The notes: generated by a model from the letters alone, not told the origin. A stretch of DNA of 64,000 nt from Ilex aquifolium (GCA_951799425.1 OX637397.1:4393001-4457000), one strand, 5' to 3'; positions 1 through 12,964 are shown, numbered from the stretch's first letter. Translations and numbers: made by a program.

Positions 1-2005
1 ATGGACGTAATTTTTTTAAGCGGGTACGGGGATAGAGACTACACCCCCCGCCCCCGCTTCGGTCCACTGACATCCCTACTCGTAGAGTCGTAGTTGGCCA
101 TTATTTGGATTGGGTTGGATTAGGTGGGGTTACAAATTTCAATCCTCCAATCCCGCTTCTAGCCAAACACGCCTCGGGTCATTTGGTCTGTGGGATTGGG
201 TAACGTAAATTGAGCATCCACAAATTTTAAGAATTCGAGTCCACAATCATTATTTCAAAAAACCTCATGTACATAAGGTAATTGAAATCCACTTGGTGGT
301 GGTATTCAAATGAAAGGTTGGAGATTATAATTAAAATTATTAATGTGTCCTTATATTAAATCAAATACTTCATTGGATGAATGACAAAATTTATATTTAT
401 ATCTATTTATACTACTAATAAAATGAAGCTAAGTAAATTTTTTTTGATTGACTATTATATCCCTATTAAAAATGTTAAAACCAATTATATCTTTATGTAT
501 TTAATTATCAAATATTAATTAAATATTCAAATGACCCTTCATATACTTTCACTTCTACACAAATTATTATTCTTTATAGTGTACATTTATTTGTTTCACA
601 TGTTGATAACTCTCTTTCTCTCCCAAATTCTTTTCACTAACCATTTAGTTTACAATACAACCATTAACTAATTCTATTTTTGTAACCACTTCATTGCCAC
701 TTAATTTTCTATTGATTCATTGATATACTTGTACACGATTGTTCAAATAATAGTATATAAAAAGTCATTTTTTTACCTTCAAATAATTGGACTTTTAATC
801 CTTCCTCCAACACATGCTGTAAAAGCTTCTACTTTGTCTCATTTACTTTTTGACATTTCTGTTTCATATACATTATCTCTTCTTTTGTAAAAATTGAAAC
901 ACAAAAACCAGAAAACTCCTATAGTTGTTAAGTTCTATAATTATGTGAATTATTTTCTTTCCACCAACCAATTGATCTCACTTTTTGTTCTTATTTCTAT
1001 AGTCTGTGTATGTTGATCATTTTATTTTTTGATTCTAATTAAGGTTTGTTCATTTTGACAGTGAAAAAAATTCAATATCCAAAAGTAGCGGACGATGGAT
1101 AACATATGAAGACAATGATTTGACATGAGGTATGACCAAAATTTGCATAATTTTGTTTAATCTCACTATTTTTTGTTGATTTTAATTAGATAAATGTTGG
1201 ACGAATTGAGCAAGTTTAGTGGATTTGGTCAATGTAAATATAGGCTCTCAAGAATATATGATCAATCACAAAACACAAAGAAATAATTTATCAAAACATA
1301 AGAATATTGTTATCTACTAAGATGTGCAAATCCTGTATACTAAGACAACATAAGTTTTATATAGTTATCTATTATTTTGTCTAATCTAAACCATTAGACA
1401 TGCTCATACACTCACTCCTCATAATTTTAGAAGGTAAATTTATTTGGTTTGTTGTTAGTCTCAGTCTTGCTCACTGACTATCTCAAGGTGCAGAAACTAT
1501 AATAGTGAAGTGGGAAAAAAATCTAAGCAGGTTGGGAGGACGAAATAACTTCGGCCACCCTACACTACACTTGATCAAGGCAGTGGAAAAAATGAAGAAT
1601 TTTTTTTTGCCAAAGGGTTGCCTGTAGAGATTTGACAACCTCTTAATTTCAATTAGAAACTCATTTTGTTCTTTAGATGATAGGAAATAAAGTAAATTGA
1701 AACAAAATATTTAATTTTTTTTCTAGAAATTTGAGGGTATTAAGCTAACCTTGATAAAAGTTTAGGAGTTTTTTCTCTTAGAATAAGAAAACAAAACTCT
1801 AATTCGAAATAGTCTATGTGCAACGCACGTGTACACCAACTAGTTGTCAAAAATGTATCTAATTTGGTATTACATCGCATAACCCATATATTTATTCTAT
1901 TTCTATCCAATCATTTTTAAATATAAAATAGGATAAAAATGCATCACATTACTATATCCAAAATTTATCCCAAAAACCTAATTACATGGGTTTATATTGG
2001 TCTTA
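1..2005. other. Gene-free AT-rich intergenic DNA
   Basis: No reading frame here has coding character or a recognisable domain on either strand. The DNA is AT-rich with scattered poly-A and poly-T runs. Nothing beyond probable decayed repeats is visible. Confidence 0.6.
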
Positions 2006-2303
2006 GAGCATCTCCAATAGACTCTTTATTCTCACTCAATTCTCTATTTTAGGGAGTTAACTCTTAAAAATCTATCTCTAATAGAATCTCTATTAGGCCA
2101 GGTATAATAGAGATTCTAATTTGACTCCCTACATTTGGATAGTCAAACTTACTCTCTATTTGATTATTACCTTTTTCATTAAATGAAATTATTCTCCTGT
2201 TAGAATAAAGAGCCTATTTGAGTTGTTTAAAATAATTTTCTCTCTATGCTCTCTATTTTAAAAAAGATTCTCTCCAAAATAAAGAGTACTATTAGAGATG
2301 CTC
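2006..2303. mobile_element. Tourist-like (PIF/Harbinger) MITE, 298 bp
   Basis: The two ends are inverted copies: the left end starts GAGCATCTCCAATAG and the right end, read on the other strand, starts GAGCATCTCTAATAG. TTA lies directly outside both ends (2003-2005 and 2304-2306), the 3-bp target duplication typical of PIF/Harbinger elements. No transposase is encoded, so this is a non-autonomous element. The family assignment rests on TIR form and target site only. Confidence 0.75.
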
Positions 2304-2306
2304 TTA

Positions 2307-5050
2307 TCAAACCAATCAAATCCAAAATAGTGAAACTTGGAGATATTTGTGGTTTGGATAAGAATGGTGATCGATCTAGCTTTTTCTTTCTTTATTGCTG
2401 TTTCTATTAGTATTTGTATTGTTACTATTATGATTCTATAATTACAATAATATAAAACATTGTTATAAGTATTAAGAAGAAGTTTTTGATAACGAGAAAT
2501 ATTACTCCATTGGGATTTAGGAGGCACGGAAATAGTATTTTTGTATATAGAGGTATGACTACGTACATCTAATCCCACAATAACATAAATCTTGTGCATT
2601 GTACTGTGTTTTTATTTTGGGTAAAGCCTCTGAGTTAGTTATCAATAGGATGTTAGGGACTATTTTTTTTTTTTGAGGTTAAAAATTCAAATGTTATTCA
2701 CTCTCTCTTTTTTACTATGACACTCTATCTCTAACAAAAATCACACAAAACTATTAGATTGTTGTAGTTGGAAAGAGAAGTGTTATAAACAGGCTTAAAT
2801 GTTATAAAATGTTGATGGATAGTTATATTTTACATAATTATCGCGTAACCTTGATTTTTAATTGGCGTTCTTATATTCTAATTGCAATAATTAAATCCTT
2901 GAAGTTTAACTTGTGCTCAAATTATGTCCTCCGTGAAATTCCATCAAAAAGTTTTTAATGGAACGATGAAATGTTACCTACACATGATCAGCCCGGGGTA
3001 AGTTTTGACCGGGAAAAATAAAATCTTTTATATCAGCTACTAAACATATCTCATCTATGTTGTCAAAGATACCTACACTTCTTGTCAAACCATAGTCCCT
3101 CATTGTTAGACCATCTCTCCCTCCCTCCCTTGGAACACTATCCCTCGAGACTTTACAACCTTTGTACAATCCCACCAAGAACACACCTGAACCAAGTCGA
3201 AACCATCCCCATCTCTACTCCCCACTTACCATAACCCCTTGCCAAAACCCTTTCTTCCTCCTCCTCTACACCTATTCCTCTCCACAAATCCACGCCAAAA
3301 ATACCCGTAGAGTTTGACAGTGATGATCGATGATGGCAGAGATGGCGATGGATTGGCCATGGGTGGTTGGCTATCACTGTGATATCGATGGAAGAAGAGA
3401 GAGAACCATGGGTGAAGATATGTGACAAGATGGTTGTGAAAGGGTTTTCAGTGATAAAAAATGTACTTGGTGGGCTCACTATTTTTAAGTCACCAAGTCT
3501 TCATAATTGTCAGTCCTTTCATGTCCATCATTTCCATCCAAATTGATCATAAATAATGGGGCGGGCGGCTGGAATATTTGATTGAAACACAACTGAAAGA
3601 TTTGATTGTTGTAATTGAAACAAAAGTACTACAAAACAAATAGAAACCAAAAGCAAAATTCATTGGTATGAAATGTAAATTATCTAAATCTCCATGTTTT
3701 ACTTCAAGATTAATCCAATCTACCCCTTCTGGATAATTAATGACCCATTGGTTGTAATATAATGATGCAACTTCAAGCAAAGACATTGAGTACATTAAGA
3801 ACAAATGAATGCACCAATCAATTTTGCTGCTCATTGGCCCCGGGTACGGCTCTTCTGCTATATAGTTAGGAGTGTTGATCATCAAACGATATTGTTTTAT
3901 ACCTAAAATAACATCATTTTATATGCAAAACAGCATCGTTTTTTAGGAACACCACCTCTACTGAGCCATTGACCCCACTCCAAACATTAATCACTTATTA
4001 TAAGAGATACCTATTATTTTCAGCTTAATACAGTGCATCTGTGCATGTGGGGGCGGCCAAAAGCTTCCCCTACAAAGTTAAGAAAACCACAAACCTAGGC
4101 ACATTATATAATCCTCTTCTCATATAAAAATATATATTTACACACATAAACACACACACATATAGTGTACTTTAGTGATGAATGGATTTTTTTGAGAATG
4201 TTGGGAAGGAGAAGGTTCATAATGAGAAAAGCAGTCAAGATTCTGGGGTATGGCTGAAATTATTAAACAAAGAGTATATAAATTTCTCCCCATCATGAAA
4301 CAGCAAGATATCATAACAATGGCATGTAGCATGTGGCCAGCATTAATGATCTATGATGTTGTTGAGATTTTAGCAATCCTATTTTGAGTGGTGGTAAGTA
4401 TTCATCTCTTTAAGGACAATGTTTTATATTTAAATTTGATAATCAATATCTTCAAAATAAACGTTTAAATTGTCTATCACTTATCTCCTTGACGTTTTTG
4501 TAAGTAGGAAGTCCAAAATTACTATAATTCGTTTCCTTACTACTAATATTTTTTCTATTTTATATATCGGTATATCACTATTACAAATAGTAACTATTGT
4601 AATCTGGCATTATTTATCTATTGCAGAGGAAAAAACACCGACAGAAGATAAAGCAAAGTCTGAATGAGGGGTACAAATGAGAGGGACCACAATGAAAAAC
4701 GTAAAAGAGGGACATGAGAAATTAATTTTTGCCTTCGACAGTGATTAACCCATTAACCTTTGGTTAAGAAAATTAAGAGAAACCCATAAACTTTCTATCC
4801 AAATACATTCTACAAAGTTTTCCAAATAATTACCCATAAACTTTCTTACAAAGTGTCCCAAATAACCACACAAACTTTCTTACAAAATGTCTCAAATAAC
4901 AACCTATAAACTCCCTCAATACCCACTGCTTATTCAATTTCATTAAATTAATTTTTGTAATTCTCTTTCTAATATAACGAGTAAGAGAAAGAAATGGGAG
5001 GAGAAGGGAATTTGACAAAAAAACAAAAGAAGGGAAGAGATAATAAGCTC
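2307..5050. other. Intergenic DNA with minor foldback
   Basis: No supportable gene. The short frames between about 3.0 and 3.5 kb lie in pyrimidine- or purine-biased stretches and lack domains. Around 3868-3960 there is a small imperfect inverted repeat (GTGTT...AAACGATATTG against ATCGTTTT...GGAACACC) resembling a decayed MITE related in motif to the one at 50.9 kb. Confidence 0.5.
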
Positions 5051-5152
5051 TACAAATGGACATTTGGTCTAATGGTACTCCTTGTGAAAACTTTGTCTTC
5101 TTGAAGTTAAGGGTTCAAGTCCCCCTCCCCCTCCCCCTTCCCCCCAAAAAAA
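5051..5152 (+). mobile_element. Very short tRNA-derived SINE, about 100 bp
   Basis: The element has a tRNA-like pol III promoter: an A box (TGGTCTAATGGTA, near 5068) and a B box (GGGTTCAAGTCCC, near 5110), followed by a C-rich stretch and a poly-A tail. It is flanked by the perfect 9-bp direct repeat AATAAGCTC (5042-5050 and 5153-5161), which marks retroposition by target-primed reverse transcription. The poly-A tail and target duplication favour a SINE over a functional tRNA gene. Confidence 0.7.
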
Positions 5153-5161
5153 AATAAGCTC

Positions 5162-6706
5162 CGTGCATCGCTTGAATGGAACCCTAGTAAGTAAATGTAT
5201 TATTCATATACCAAGGGCATTAGGGTCCAGAAAACACTAATTTACTAAAACTTAAAGAACTTAGGTGTCTTATTGGGCCCCACCAACCACTCAAAGTACA
5301 TGGGCCAGTGAATTTTTCAGTGGGGAGTCCATATAATCCCACAATGCTTGAGTTTTGGTCCCCCATGGCTTATGTGCTCCTTTACATTGACGATGGGATT
5401 GTACACACAGTACATTACAAGCTCAGATCACCTCAAGCTGAACTGAATTTCAAAGTACTAAGTTGGGTCTACTACAATTGCGTCATGAAAATTCAACAGT
5501 AAGACATCTGAGAGAACAATGAAACATAGAGCAACATTTTCAAAACGTAAAACAATAAAAGATATCCGAGAGGCGTATGGCAGGCGTGCTTAGTACGAGA
5601 CTCAATAATGTCACTTCACTGCAACATGTTCCGCGACAACTATCTCACCTACATGCTTAATGAGATATCGGAATTTGTGCAAGAAATAATCAAAATCTTG
5701 ACCTCTCAATTCCCCTCCACCCGCATAATTTGGTTGTGAGTTTGTATTACGATCCAAGAATTGGGGACCAAACATCATACCCTGAGAGATTCAAAAATTA
5801 GGGTCATTGGGGAATTTTAACAAATAGGTGGTGAATGATTTTTGGTGCTTCTGATGGAGACATAAGGATATTCTTGCCTTTGATCTTTTGAAAGATGCTT
5901 GATAGGGTTCCAATTCAATCGTGGTGGGTAATAGATGTTACATCATTTTCGTCAAAAGTACTTAGCAAAGGCTTGAAAGGGATTCACTTCACTTTCACTT
6001 TCACTTTAAATTTTTATTGGAGATGACAAAAGGCTGTTTTGTTGGGACCTTTTTAAGAGAATAAGACCAATCCTATTCTTTTCTTTGACTGGTATTTGTA
6101 TTCGAGCCTCACTTTTATCTTTAGATACAAACAACAAGTGGTCTATTTACACAAAATGGATTAAGAACTAAGATAAAATTGTGTAAAACCTTTTTTTCAA
6201 GTGATTTAAATTTCGATTTCTATGAAATTTTAGTACACGAAATAATCTGTAAATTACGCTGATCGAGTCAACCATGATGTCTCTTACGATTCAAACGTAA
6301 GATCTGAAGATATTAATCATTAATGTTCCACCATCAGAACTATAGGACAAGTTAGGAAAATTAAAGAAAAGAGGGAAAAAAAATGAAAAGGGATTCTTTT
6401 TATATATTATTGTTGTTGAAAAGTTTTTTGAAATTTATTTGTCCATGTACAATTTGGGAAAAGTAGATGTCCATGTATGTGGTTAGATGAGGCTGCATGT
6501 GATGCTTGTAATAAAATACAATAAAGCTCTAGCATAAAGGGGAGGATTGGATTTTCTATTAGTATATGAAATGGAGAAGGAATTCACTTTTCATTAGGTT
6601 GTAGAAGTGCAATAGCATTGTACTAAAAAGGTTAATTCTTAGAAAGAAAACTTCATATTTAACTTCAAATAAGTGAACTATCTTGTGCAAGGTAGACACT
6701 TAGTAT
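5162..6706. other. Intergenic DNA, no gene seen
   Basis: Only short frames without domains. A 64-residue frame near 5308-5502 has no recognisable features. Nothing further supportable. Confidence 0.5.
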
Positions 6707-7000
6707 TAGGGGTGTTAATCGAGACGAGTCACTTGGGTTCGACTGAAGTTTGACATGGAATAAGACTCAACTCGAGCTAGATTCGTGTTCTAAACGAGCT
6801 GAGTTTGAACATTTTTTTAGACAAGACTCGGCTCAAGCTCGCAAAACTCGACTCGTTTATATGTAAAATAGTCAAGTTACTCAGACTAAGCTTGAATTCT
6901 AAACCAGCCGAGCTTGAACAATTTTTTAAGCTCGTTTAGAACAACAAGCTCGACAGATTCGGGCTCAAGTTCTCAAAACTCGACTCGATTAAAACCTCTA
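6707..7000. mobile_element. Non-autonomous hAT-type element, 294 bp
   Basis: The left end reads TAGGGGTGTTAATCGAG and the right end, reverse-complemented, TAGAGGTTTTAATCGAG: a near-perfect 17-bp TIR. The element is bracketed by the perfect 8-bp duplication CTTAGTAT (6699-6706 and 7001-7008), the hAT hallmark. The interior carries repeated GAGCTCG/CTCGTTT subterminal motifs. A second copy of the same family lies at 39956-40250. No transposase is encoded. Confidence 0.85.
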
Positions 7001-7008
7001 CTTAGTAT

Positions 7009-8803
7009 TGCATGCATGTTGGGAAGGATGCAGAGGGTAGTAGAGATGCAAATACATTGAAATTTTCCTCCAATACTAGACTATAGTAGTATTGTTGGGA
7101 TGGAATATTGAGAACTTTTTATTTCAGTATAATGGTTACGTTTCAATCATATCAAGTTGTGGTTCAAATACAATAAATGTTGACGTAATAAAATCGGTCT
7201 AAAAGATATTAGACACCTAACCCAAATTTTTATTTTTATTTTTTGAAGCACAAATAAGGGAAAGATAAAGCTTGTGAAAAAGAAAAGCAAATAACAACAG
7301 TTTTCTCACATAAAAGTAGAAAGAGGTAAAATCATATGGTCATCATGATTTTCTTTTTTTCATGAACGTGTCACAAACATTAGCAGCATTATAGCAACTT
7401 GATAGAGATCATGATTAGACCATCCTTTGCAAGTATGACTATGTGAAACTAGCCACAATGTCTCATCATTAAAGAGAATGTTAGGTGTTTCATGTCTTCA
7501 AGTGGGGTGCCAATAATGAATCTTCATCCTCATCATCAATGAAGCATTATTATGGCATACTTCCACTAAGATTTGTGATAGCCCTATGAATCAAAAAGAA
7601 CTATTTGAATAGTGCCATGGCCCAATAAGTGAAAGTTTTCAGCACTAAAAGGCAAATAAAACACTAAAACGTGGATACCAACAACACTTTTTTATCCGGT
7701 CTAACCATCATCTCACAGATCCATATCAGTCTTTTACATTGATATATTGTACTTTCTCGTTCAAGCCATTGTAAGAAAATAATGTTAAATCGTTTTGAAG
7801 CGAGAAAAGATGTAACACAACTAACATAACAATCAACTGAAAAAATTAGCTAACTTGGTTCGAACATTGTCTATCGCAAGTTGGTTAGTCCAAATAGTAC
7901 CGCCTGACCTTCCTCGTGAAAATATATCAAGGTTCAAGCCTGTCTAGGGAGAAGTGGATCGTATTGTGGATTGTAGAGCTCCAATTGTTATTATGGTGTG
8001 TTAAAAGGACAAAAAATTTAGAGAGAGAGAGAGAGGAAGAACATAAATCTCATGCAAGTTCTAAAGAAACAATTAGTAAGAGCGACTCTCAAAATATTTG
8101 TTTCTTATGAAGTCTGGATTCCGATCTTCTCCAATACACTTTCTCTTCAATTCCCTTCTTGGTATATTATCTACCATTAATGAGTGAAAGACCCAGTTAT
8201 TTATAATGGATCCCACTTAAATGTATAGTGAATAATGTGCCAAAAAAAGAATTAAAATAAAAATATATTAGAAAAAATCTCACTCCATGAAGTCTTCTTG
8301 CTTCTAATGTTTAATGACATGACCTCAATTACTAAGGGCAAGTATTCTGGCCCATTCTCTTAGCTCATACATACCAGATCAGCAATAACTTCAAATCTGC
8401 CCCTCTATTACTTATAGATTCTGCCCAAACCAAATACAATCTCTTGTCTTGGACACTATGGATCAGTATAGCCGCGGGCTCACTAGTCCACAGCCCTTCT
8501 CACCAGTGGGTTGGGCTGACAAGGGAAAACTACAGCCCATGGCTTACTCAACAGTCCAGACCTAACGGGCCTTTAATTGGTAAAAGTTGGGCCATTCGGG
8601 CTGAGATAATGGTAGCACCACAATCCAACCAGGCGTGGCCATCATAAATGGTTCACGATGTGGAGGCAAGTTCTAGATAATTCATTGAATTTCTTTTTTT
8701 TCTTCTTCTTCTTTTTTTCTCTTTTTTTGAATTTTCCTCTTCCTATGGAGCTCCCTCTTGAAATATTTCTAAAAACTTGAGTTTTATTTTCTCCTCTGCT
8801 TTC
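7009..8803. other. Intergenic DNA, no gene seen
   Basis: Frames at 7916-8110 and 8444-8647 are short, lack domains and have no splice-compatible partners. No structural RNA or long repeat recognised. Confidence 0.5.
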
Positions 8804-8811
8804 GGTGGAGC

Positions 8812-8987
8812 TTTATTAGAGTGTACCTAATACACGAGACTCTTGTCATTGCCGGATCTGGGGAAGGTTAAATATACGTAGTCTTATCCCTATAAGCAGA
8901 GAGGCTGTTTCGACAATTCGAACCCGTACCTCCAAATCACAATAGAATAACCTTACCGTTGCGCCAAGCTCGCCTTCAAACTATTTT
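8812..8987 (-). mobile_element. Au-like SINE
   Basis: On the minus strand the element begins with GGCGAGCTTGGCGCAACGG (A box, from 8974 downward) followed by a GGTTCGAATTG B box and the Au-family body with its TAAGACTACGTA, TTCCCCAGATCC and GAGTCTCGTG motifs. GGTGGAGC occurs just outside both ends (8804-8811 and 8988-8995), a probable target duplication. Degraded fragments of the same family occur near 9990-10160, 21090-21150 and 26490-26580. Family assignment is from remembered motif structure. Confidence 0.75.
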
Positions 8988-9059
8988 GGTGGAGCCTCTT
9001 TAACAGCCGAAACTCAACTATTAAACCAAGTCAAATACTAATCCAATTGTGAACTAGCC

Positions 9060-9266
9060 CTCCAATTCTTAAAAAGACTGCAAAAACATAGGCTCAAACA
9101 AGTCCATGCCCAAATGCTCACAACAGGTCTCATCCTCCCCACCTACCCTCTTAGTAGCAGCCTTCTATTATCCTCCACCCTAGCTACCTTATCCTACACA
9201 CTAGTCATATTCAACCAGACCCCTCACCCAACTAATGGATTTACATTGTTGGCACTGATTAATTAG
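9060..9266 (+). pseudogene. PPR protein N-terminal relic
   Basis: The frame starting at 9060 translates to a segment containing LKQVHAQMLTTGLILPTYPL and a following SYTLVIFNQTPHPT, the typical N-terminal helices of PLS-class pentatricopeptide repeat proteins (K-Q-[VI]-H-A-[QH]-[ML]...TG...[LI]F[ND]Q.P.P). Homology appears to stop near 9236 and the frame ends at TAG 9264-9266. The flanks do not continue the protein, so this is a truncated retained fragment. A SINE lies about 70 bp upstream. Confidence 0.6.
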
Positions 9267-10405
9267 TACTTGTGCTGATTTCGGTGCACTCTGACTGATC
9301 TGTTTGCAAATTGTAGGTGTCCCAAACTGGCATTTGAGTTGTTTGGTCAATTGCCTAAAAGAGAGACCTTTTCTCCGAAGGTCCCGTTGCGGTACCAAAA
9401 AATGATATTTCGGTACCATATTTCTTCATTTTTAATTTAATAAAAATGTACCACGCATAAAATTTTAATATTCCATTATTTTCTCAATCAATAGTCGTAA
9501 ATTATTCAATTCAAAATCTATGACTGAGATAGATTGTAGTATAATATCGAAGTCGGTGATTTGCAATCCATTATCACGGGTGCAATGCATGAATTTATTA
9601 TGATGATAAGACAGACACACGCGCACACACTCAACAGAAAAATATTATTTCGCATATTTGGACATTGGACTTTTTTCAAATTGGCCTTTGAACTTTAGCA
9701 AATAGTCCATTGGATATCACGGATTGAGAATACAAAAGTTGCAAGTATATGGTCATAGGTGAAGAACCAGTGAAGTGATTTTGGACACTCTCATTTGAGT
9801 CTATGACAGTGAAAGGCTTAGCTACTACTTTTTCTCTCATTGAATCTTATTCCTGGGCACCAATCCGGATTGTAAAGAATTTTTGGCTAATGTAGTGATT
9901 ATCATGCAAGTAAGCTTATTTCAATGATACACGAAAGAGAAATTCTAGAAAGAGATTGACATCGACTTTATTTTGATAGAAAAAGAGGAGTCTAATACAC
10001 GAGATTTCTGCTGTTACGAGAATTGAGAAATGTCATATTTACGTAGTCTTAACTTTGTATAGGGAGAGATTTTTTCTTTTTTTCTTTTTATAACTCAAAA
10101 CTCATAAACGGTCCGGTAACGTAGTCTTTAACTATGACTAGGGAGAGGTTTTTTTTTTTTATGCTTTTCTCGTTTCTTTCTTTCCATAAGCTGAATGAAT
10201 GAATTTCTTTCTTAATTTCATGGCGAAAGAACCAAAATTACTTTGTTTCTCCTACAATGACGTGGGTATGGAATCACATCAACTGTCAAAGAAGAGCACA
10301 TAGGGAGAAAGAAAGTCTTCCTTATCGAAAGAAGGAACGGAGGTAGGAAAACTTTGGATTGAAACCTTCATCTATTCAATGGCCAATTGGACAAGCTATA
10401 AAAAT
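9267..10405. other. Intergenic DNA with SINE fragments
   Basis: No gene. Around 9990-10160 two degraded fragments recur with TACGTAGTCTTAACT...GGGAGAG wording, matching the 3' part of the Au-like SINE at 8812-8987. Confidence 0.45.
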
Positions 10406-10528
10406 TATTAGGTTCATCTACTTGTCTTTCTAAAGATTTTCTTTTATCCTAACAGTCCATCCATATTATTAGGTGCACCGTGCACCTACTTGTCTTTCCA
10501 AAGACTTTCTTTTGTCCTAACAGTCCAT
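10406..10528 (+). repeat. Tandem duplication, about 61-bp unit
   Basis: Two consecutive copies of a unit beginning TATTAGGT and ending CCTAACAGTCCAT (first from 10406, second from 10467). The second copy has a short insertion (GCACCGTGC). No coding or structural role is visible. Confidence 0.7.
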
Positions 10529-10870
10529 GGGTAGCATGTTTGCATTTGGATTACTGTGAATTTCCCCATTAAACCTATAAACGAGAATATATTGTGTTAC
10601 TAAACTTAGTTTTTCAAACAATGTGACATATTTATAATTAATGTACAAATAAATTCTTGACAATTATAAATTAGTCATAATATGTAACGGGTAAATTTTG
10701 GCATAAATTTTTTTGTAAGAATAACATTAAAAAGGAATCAAGAATCGGAGTACAAAGTAAAAAAGAATTGACTTGATTGGTTCATTGACAATCTCGCTCG
10801 CATATCACCCGTTAGATAATCGAACACTCTTCCTTTTTCCTTTGGATTGTGGTTCATCCTTCATGGAGAT

Positions 10871-11350
10871 TGTTAGGGAAATTACGAAATTCCCAAACCT
10901 GTGAGAAACAACAAATATAGAAGAAACACACGCTAAAGAAAACAAGCACATGCACAAGATAATTTTTACGTGGTTCGGTAATTTGCCTACGTTCACGAAG
11001 CTGCAGGAATTTCACTATTTTCAATAAGGAGTACAAAGTATAGCAGCCGTTACATCAAAACCAGAACCCTAATGACCGAACACAATGATATCAACGTCCA
11101 GGGCTACAAAACGGGCCCAAAAATTTTTCCCATGGCCGTTGCCCCCGGACCCCCACGAGGTTTGTCCATGAGCTCTCCGGCTTGGGCCTATTGGCCCCAG
11201 CCTCCGCTCCATGTACTAAGTCTCAGAAAAAATTTCATTGTAAAAACGCAACATTATTTCGGATCGGGTCATCATCCGGATCAAATACACAAACTAGACT
11301 CCACAAAAGGCCCAACAGAGATCACTCTCTCGCTCGTATACTTGAACCTG
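10871..11350. repeat. Probable LTR-type repeat remnant
   Basis: The stretch contains TTTTTACGTGGTTCGG followed by AATTTGCCTACG, wording I associate with dispersed plant LTR-retroelement termini, followed by a GC-richer segment unlike its AT-rich flanks. No paired LTR, primer binding site or coding domain was found, so at most this is a solo or truncated terminal repeat. A 159-residue frame across it (11072-11551) has no recognisable domain. Confidence 0.35.
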
Positions 11351-12241
11351 TTCTATTTAATACTGTTTTCTTTACTCGACTTGTCTAATGACCCCGTTGC
11401 ATATATAGACTCCACCGTATTAGTGATGTTTTCCTATGCAAATATCCGAACCAAAAAATCAGATAGCAAAGCCACTTTTATGTCACATTTGAATCTGGCT
11501 ATGATATGGGCACTATTCAATGAAGAAGAAGAGGTTAACCAAATACACTAAACAAATCTTGGGAGGGATTGCCACTTGTCCAAATAAATATAGTGTTTGG
11601 TGAATGATTGAATTGAATATAAAAAGATTCCTGGAAATGAAAAGCGCCATAAGACAAGGCTAGTCCAACATGTTTTCCAACCACTTATATAAAAAAGTGA
11701 AAGATGTGACAATTTTGATTTGTATACTCCAACCTGCTACAAGTGAAACCTAGGGTGCTACTCGGACTATATTTTGGGATGACATTAGATCAAAGAAAAA
11801 TAGGGATTTGTACAAATTCTGTGGACTGTTCACCCTATACCCTATGAGTAGGGATTATGGTATTCTGTCATTTTATCTGGTATTTTGTGAAAGAATTTTT
11901 TCTTAATCTCTCATATTCAATCAAGTGTACTATTCCTACCCGAATTTCATCCAAAATAATCGAGTAGAAAGTCGGTAGAAAATCAGGTGAATACATATTT
12001 TTTAATTATTAATTTTTGAATTATTTTAATAATTTAATTAAGTAACTTGTACCAAATAATTAACACAATAAACCAATAATACTAAAGAAAACACAATAAA
12101 TTCGATAATACATAAACAATTACAATAAAACATAACAAGAAAGTCATAAATATCAATACATCATATATAAGAAAGTTATAAATATCAATAAAATATTAGT
12201 GTTTCTAGATATAATATTAATACATCATACTCTTATATATA
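11351..12241. other. Intergenic AT-rich DNA
   Basis: No gene or structured feature seen. It leads into the hAT element at 12250. Confidence 0.5.
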
Positions 12242-12249
12242 TATAAGAG

Positions 12250-12956
12250 TAGGGGTGTCAAACGTGTCGAGTTAAACGGTTACGTGTCGGGTTAAACGGG
12301 TGACGGGTGAAAAATATGTAAACCCGTACCCGACACGTTTAATAAACGTGTGAAAAATCTTAACCCAAACACGACCCGTTTAATAAACGGGTAACACGAC
12401 ACGACTCGTTTAACCCGTTTAATTTTAAAAAAAATTATATTAACAAAATTTAATACTCCACTTTTTTTTTATTGCCAATTATACTTACCTCAAAAAATAG
12501 GAATTTTTAGCCAAATCTCATAAAAATCATACTTGAAGGCTTAAAAAAAAATGAAAAAGGCAATTGTCTTTTATAAGCAACTCAATCCTCCCAATCTCCC
12601 CTCATTTTCCAATGTGGGACAAAAACAAAAGGCATTAGTTTGCCTTTGTCTTTGAAGTGCTCCTCATCTCCCCTCATTTGTCTTTAAACTACTATTTTAC
12701 TTCTTTTTTTTATATTAATTTATTTACTTTTTGTTTTCTTGCTAATTTTTTAAAATGATTATTAATTTATTATTATATAAATTTTATTTAAACGGGTAAA
12801 CGTGTGATAAACGGTTTGACAGGTCTCACCCGAACACGACCTGTTTATTAAACATGTTTAGCGTGTCAACCCGTTTATCACCCAAACCCGTTAAGATCTC
12901 ACTCAAACCCGTTTAATTCGTGTCGATTCGTGTCGTGTCAAATTTTGACAGCCCTA
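12250..12956. mobile_element. Non-autonomous hAT-type element, 707 bp
   Basis: The left terminus TAGGGGTGTCAAA matches the reverse complement of the right terminus, TAGGGCTGTCAAA, at 12 of 13 positions. The flanks carry the perfect 8-bp duplication TATAAGAG (12242-12249 and 12957-12964). Both subterminal regions are packed with variants of GTGTCGGGTTAAACGGGT and its complement, as expected for transposase-binding subterminal repeats. There is no coding capacity. Shorter relatives with similar ends lie at 52581-52860, 45.7-45.97 kb and 59.8-60.09 kb. Confidence 0.85.
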
Positions 12957-12964
12957 TATAAGAG

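Noticed and set aside
3153-3479. 108-codon frame on the minus strand
   Set aside because: No recognisable domain, in a purine/pyrimidine-biased patch, and no supporting promoter or splice context.
5057-5125. Possible functional tRNA gene
   Set aside because: A and B boxes are present, but the poly-A tail and flanking 9-bp duplication identify a SINE; no proper acceptor stem was seen.
11072-11551. 159-codon frame as a gene
   Set aside because: No domain or splice partners, and it overlaps a probable LTR-type repeat.
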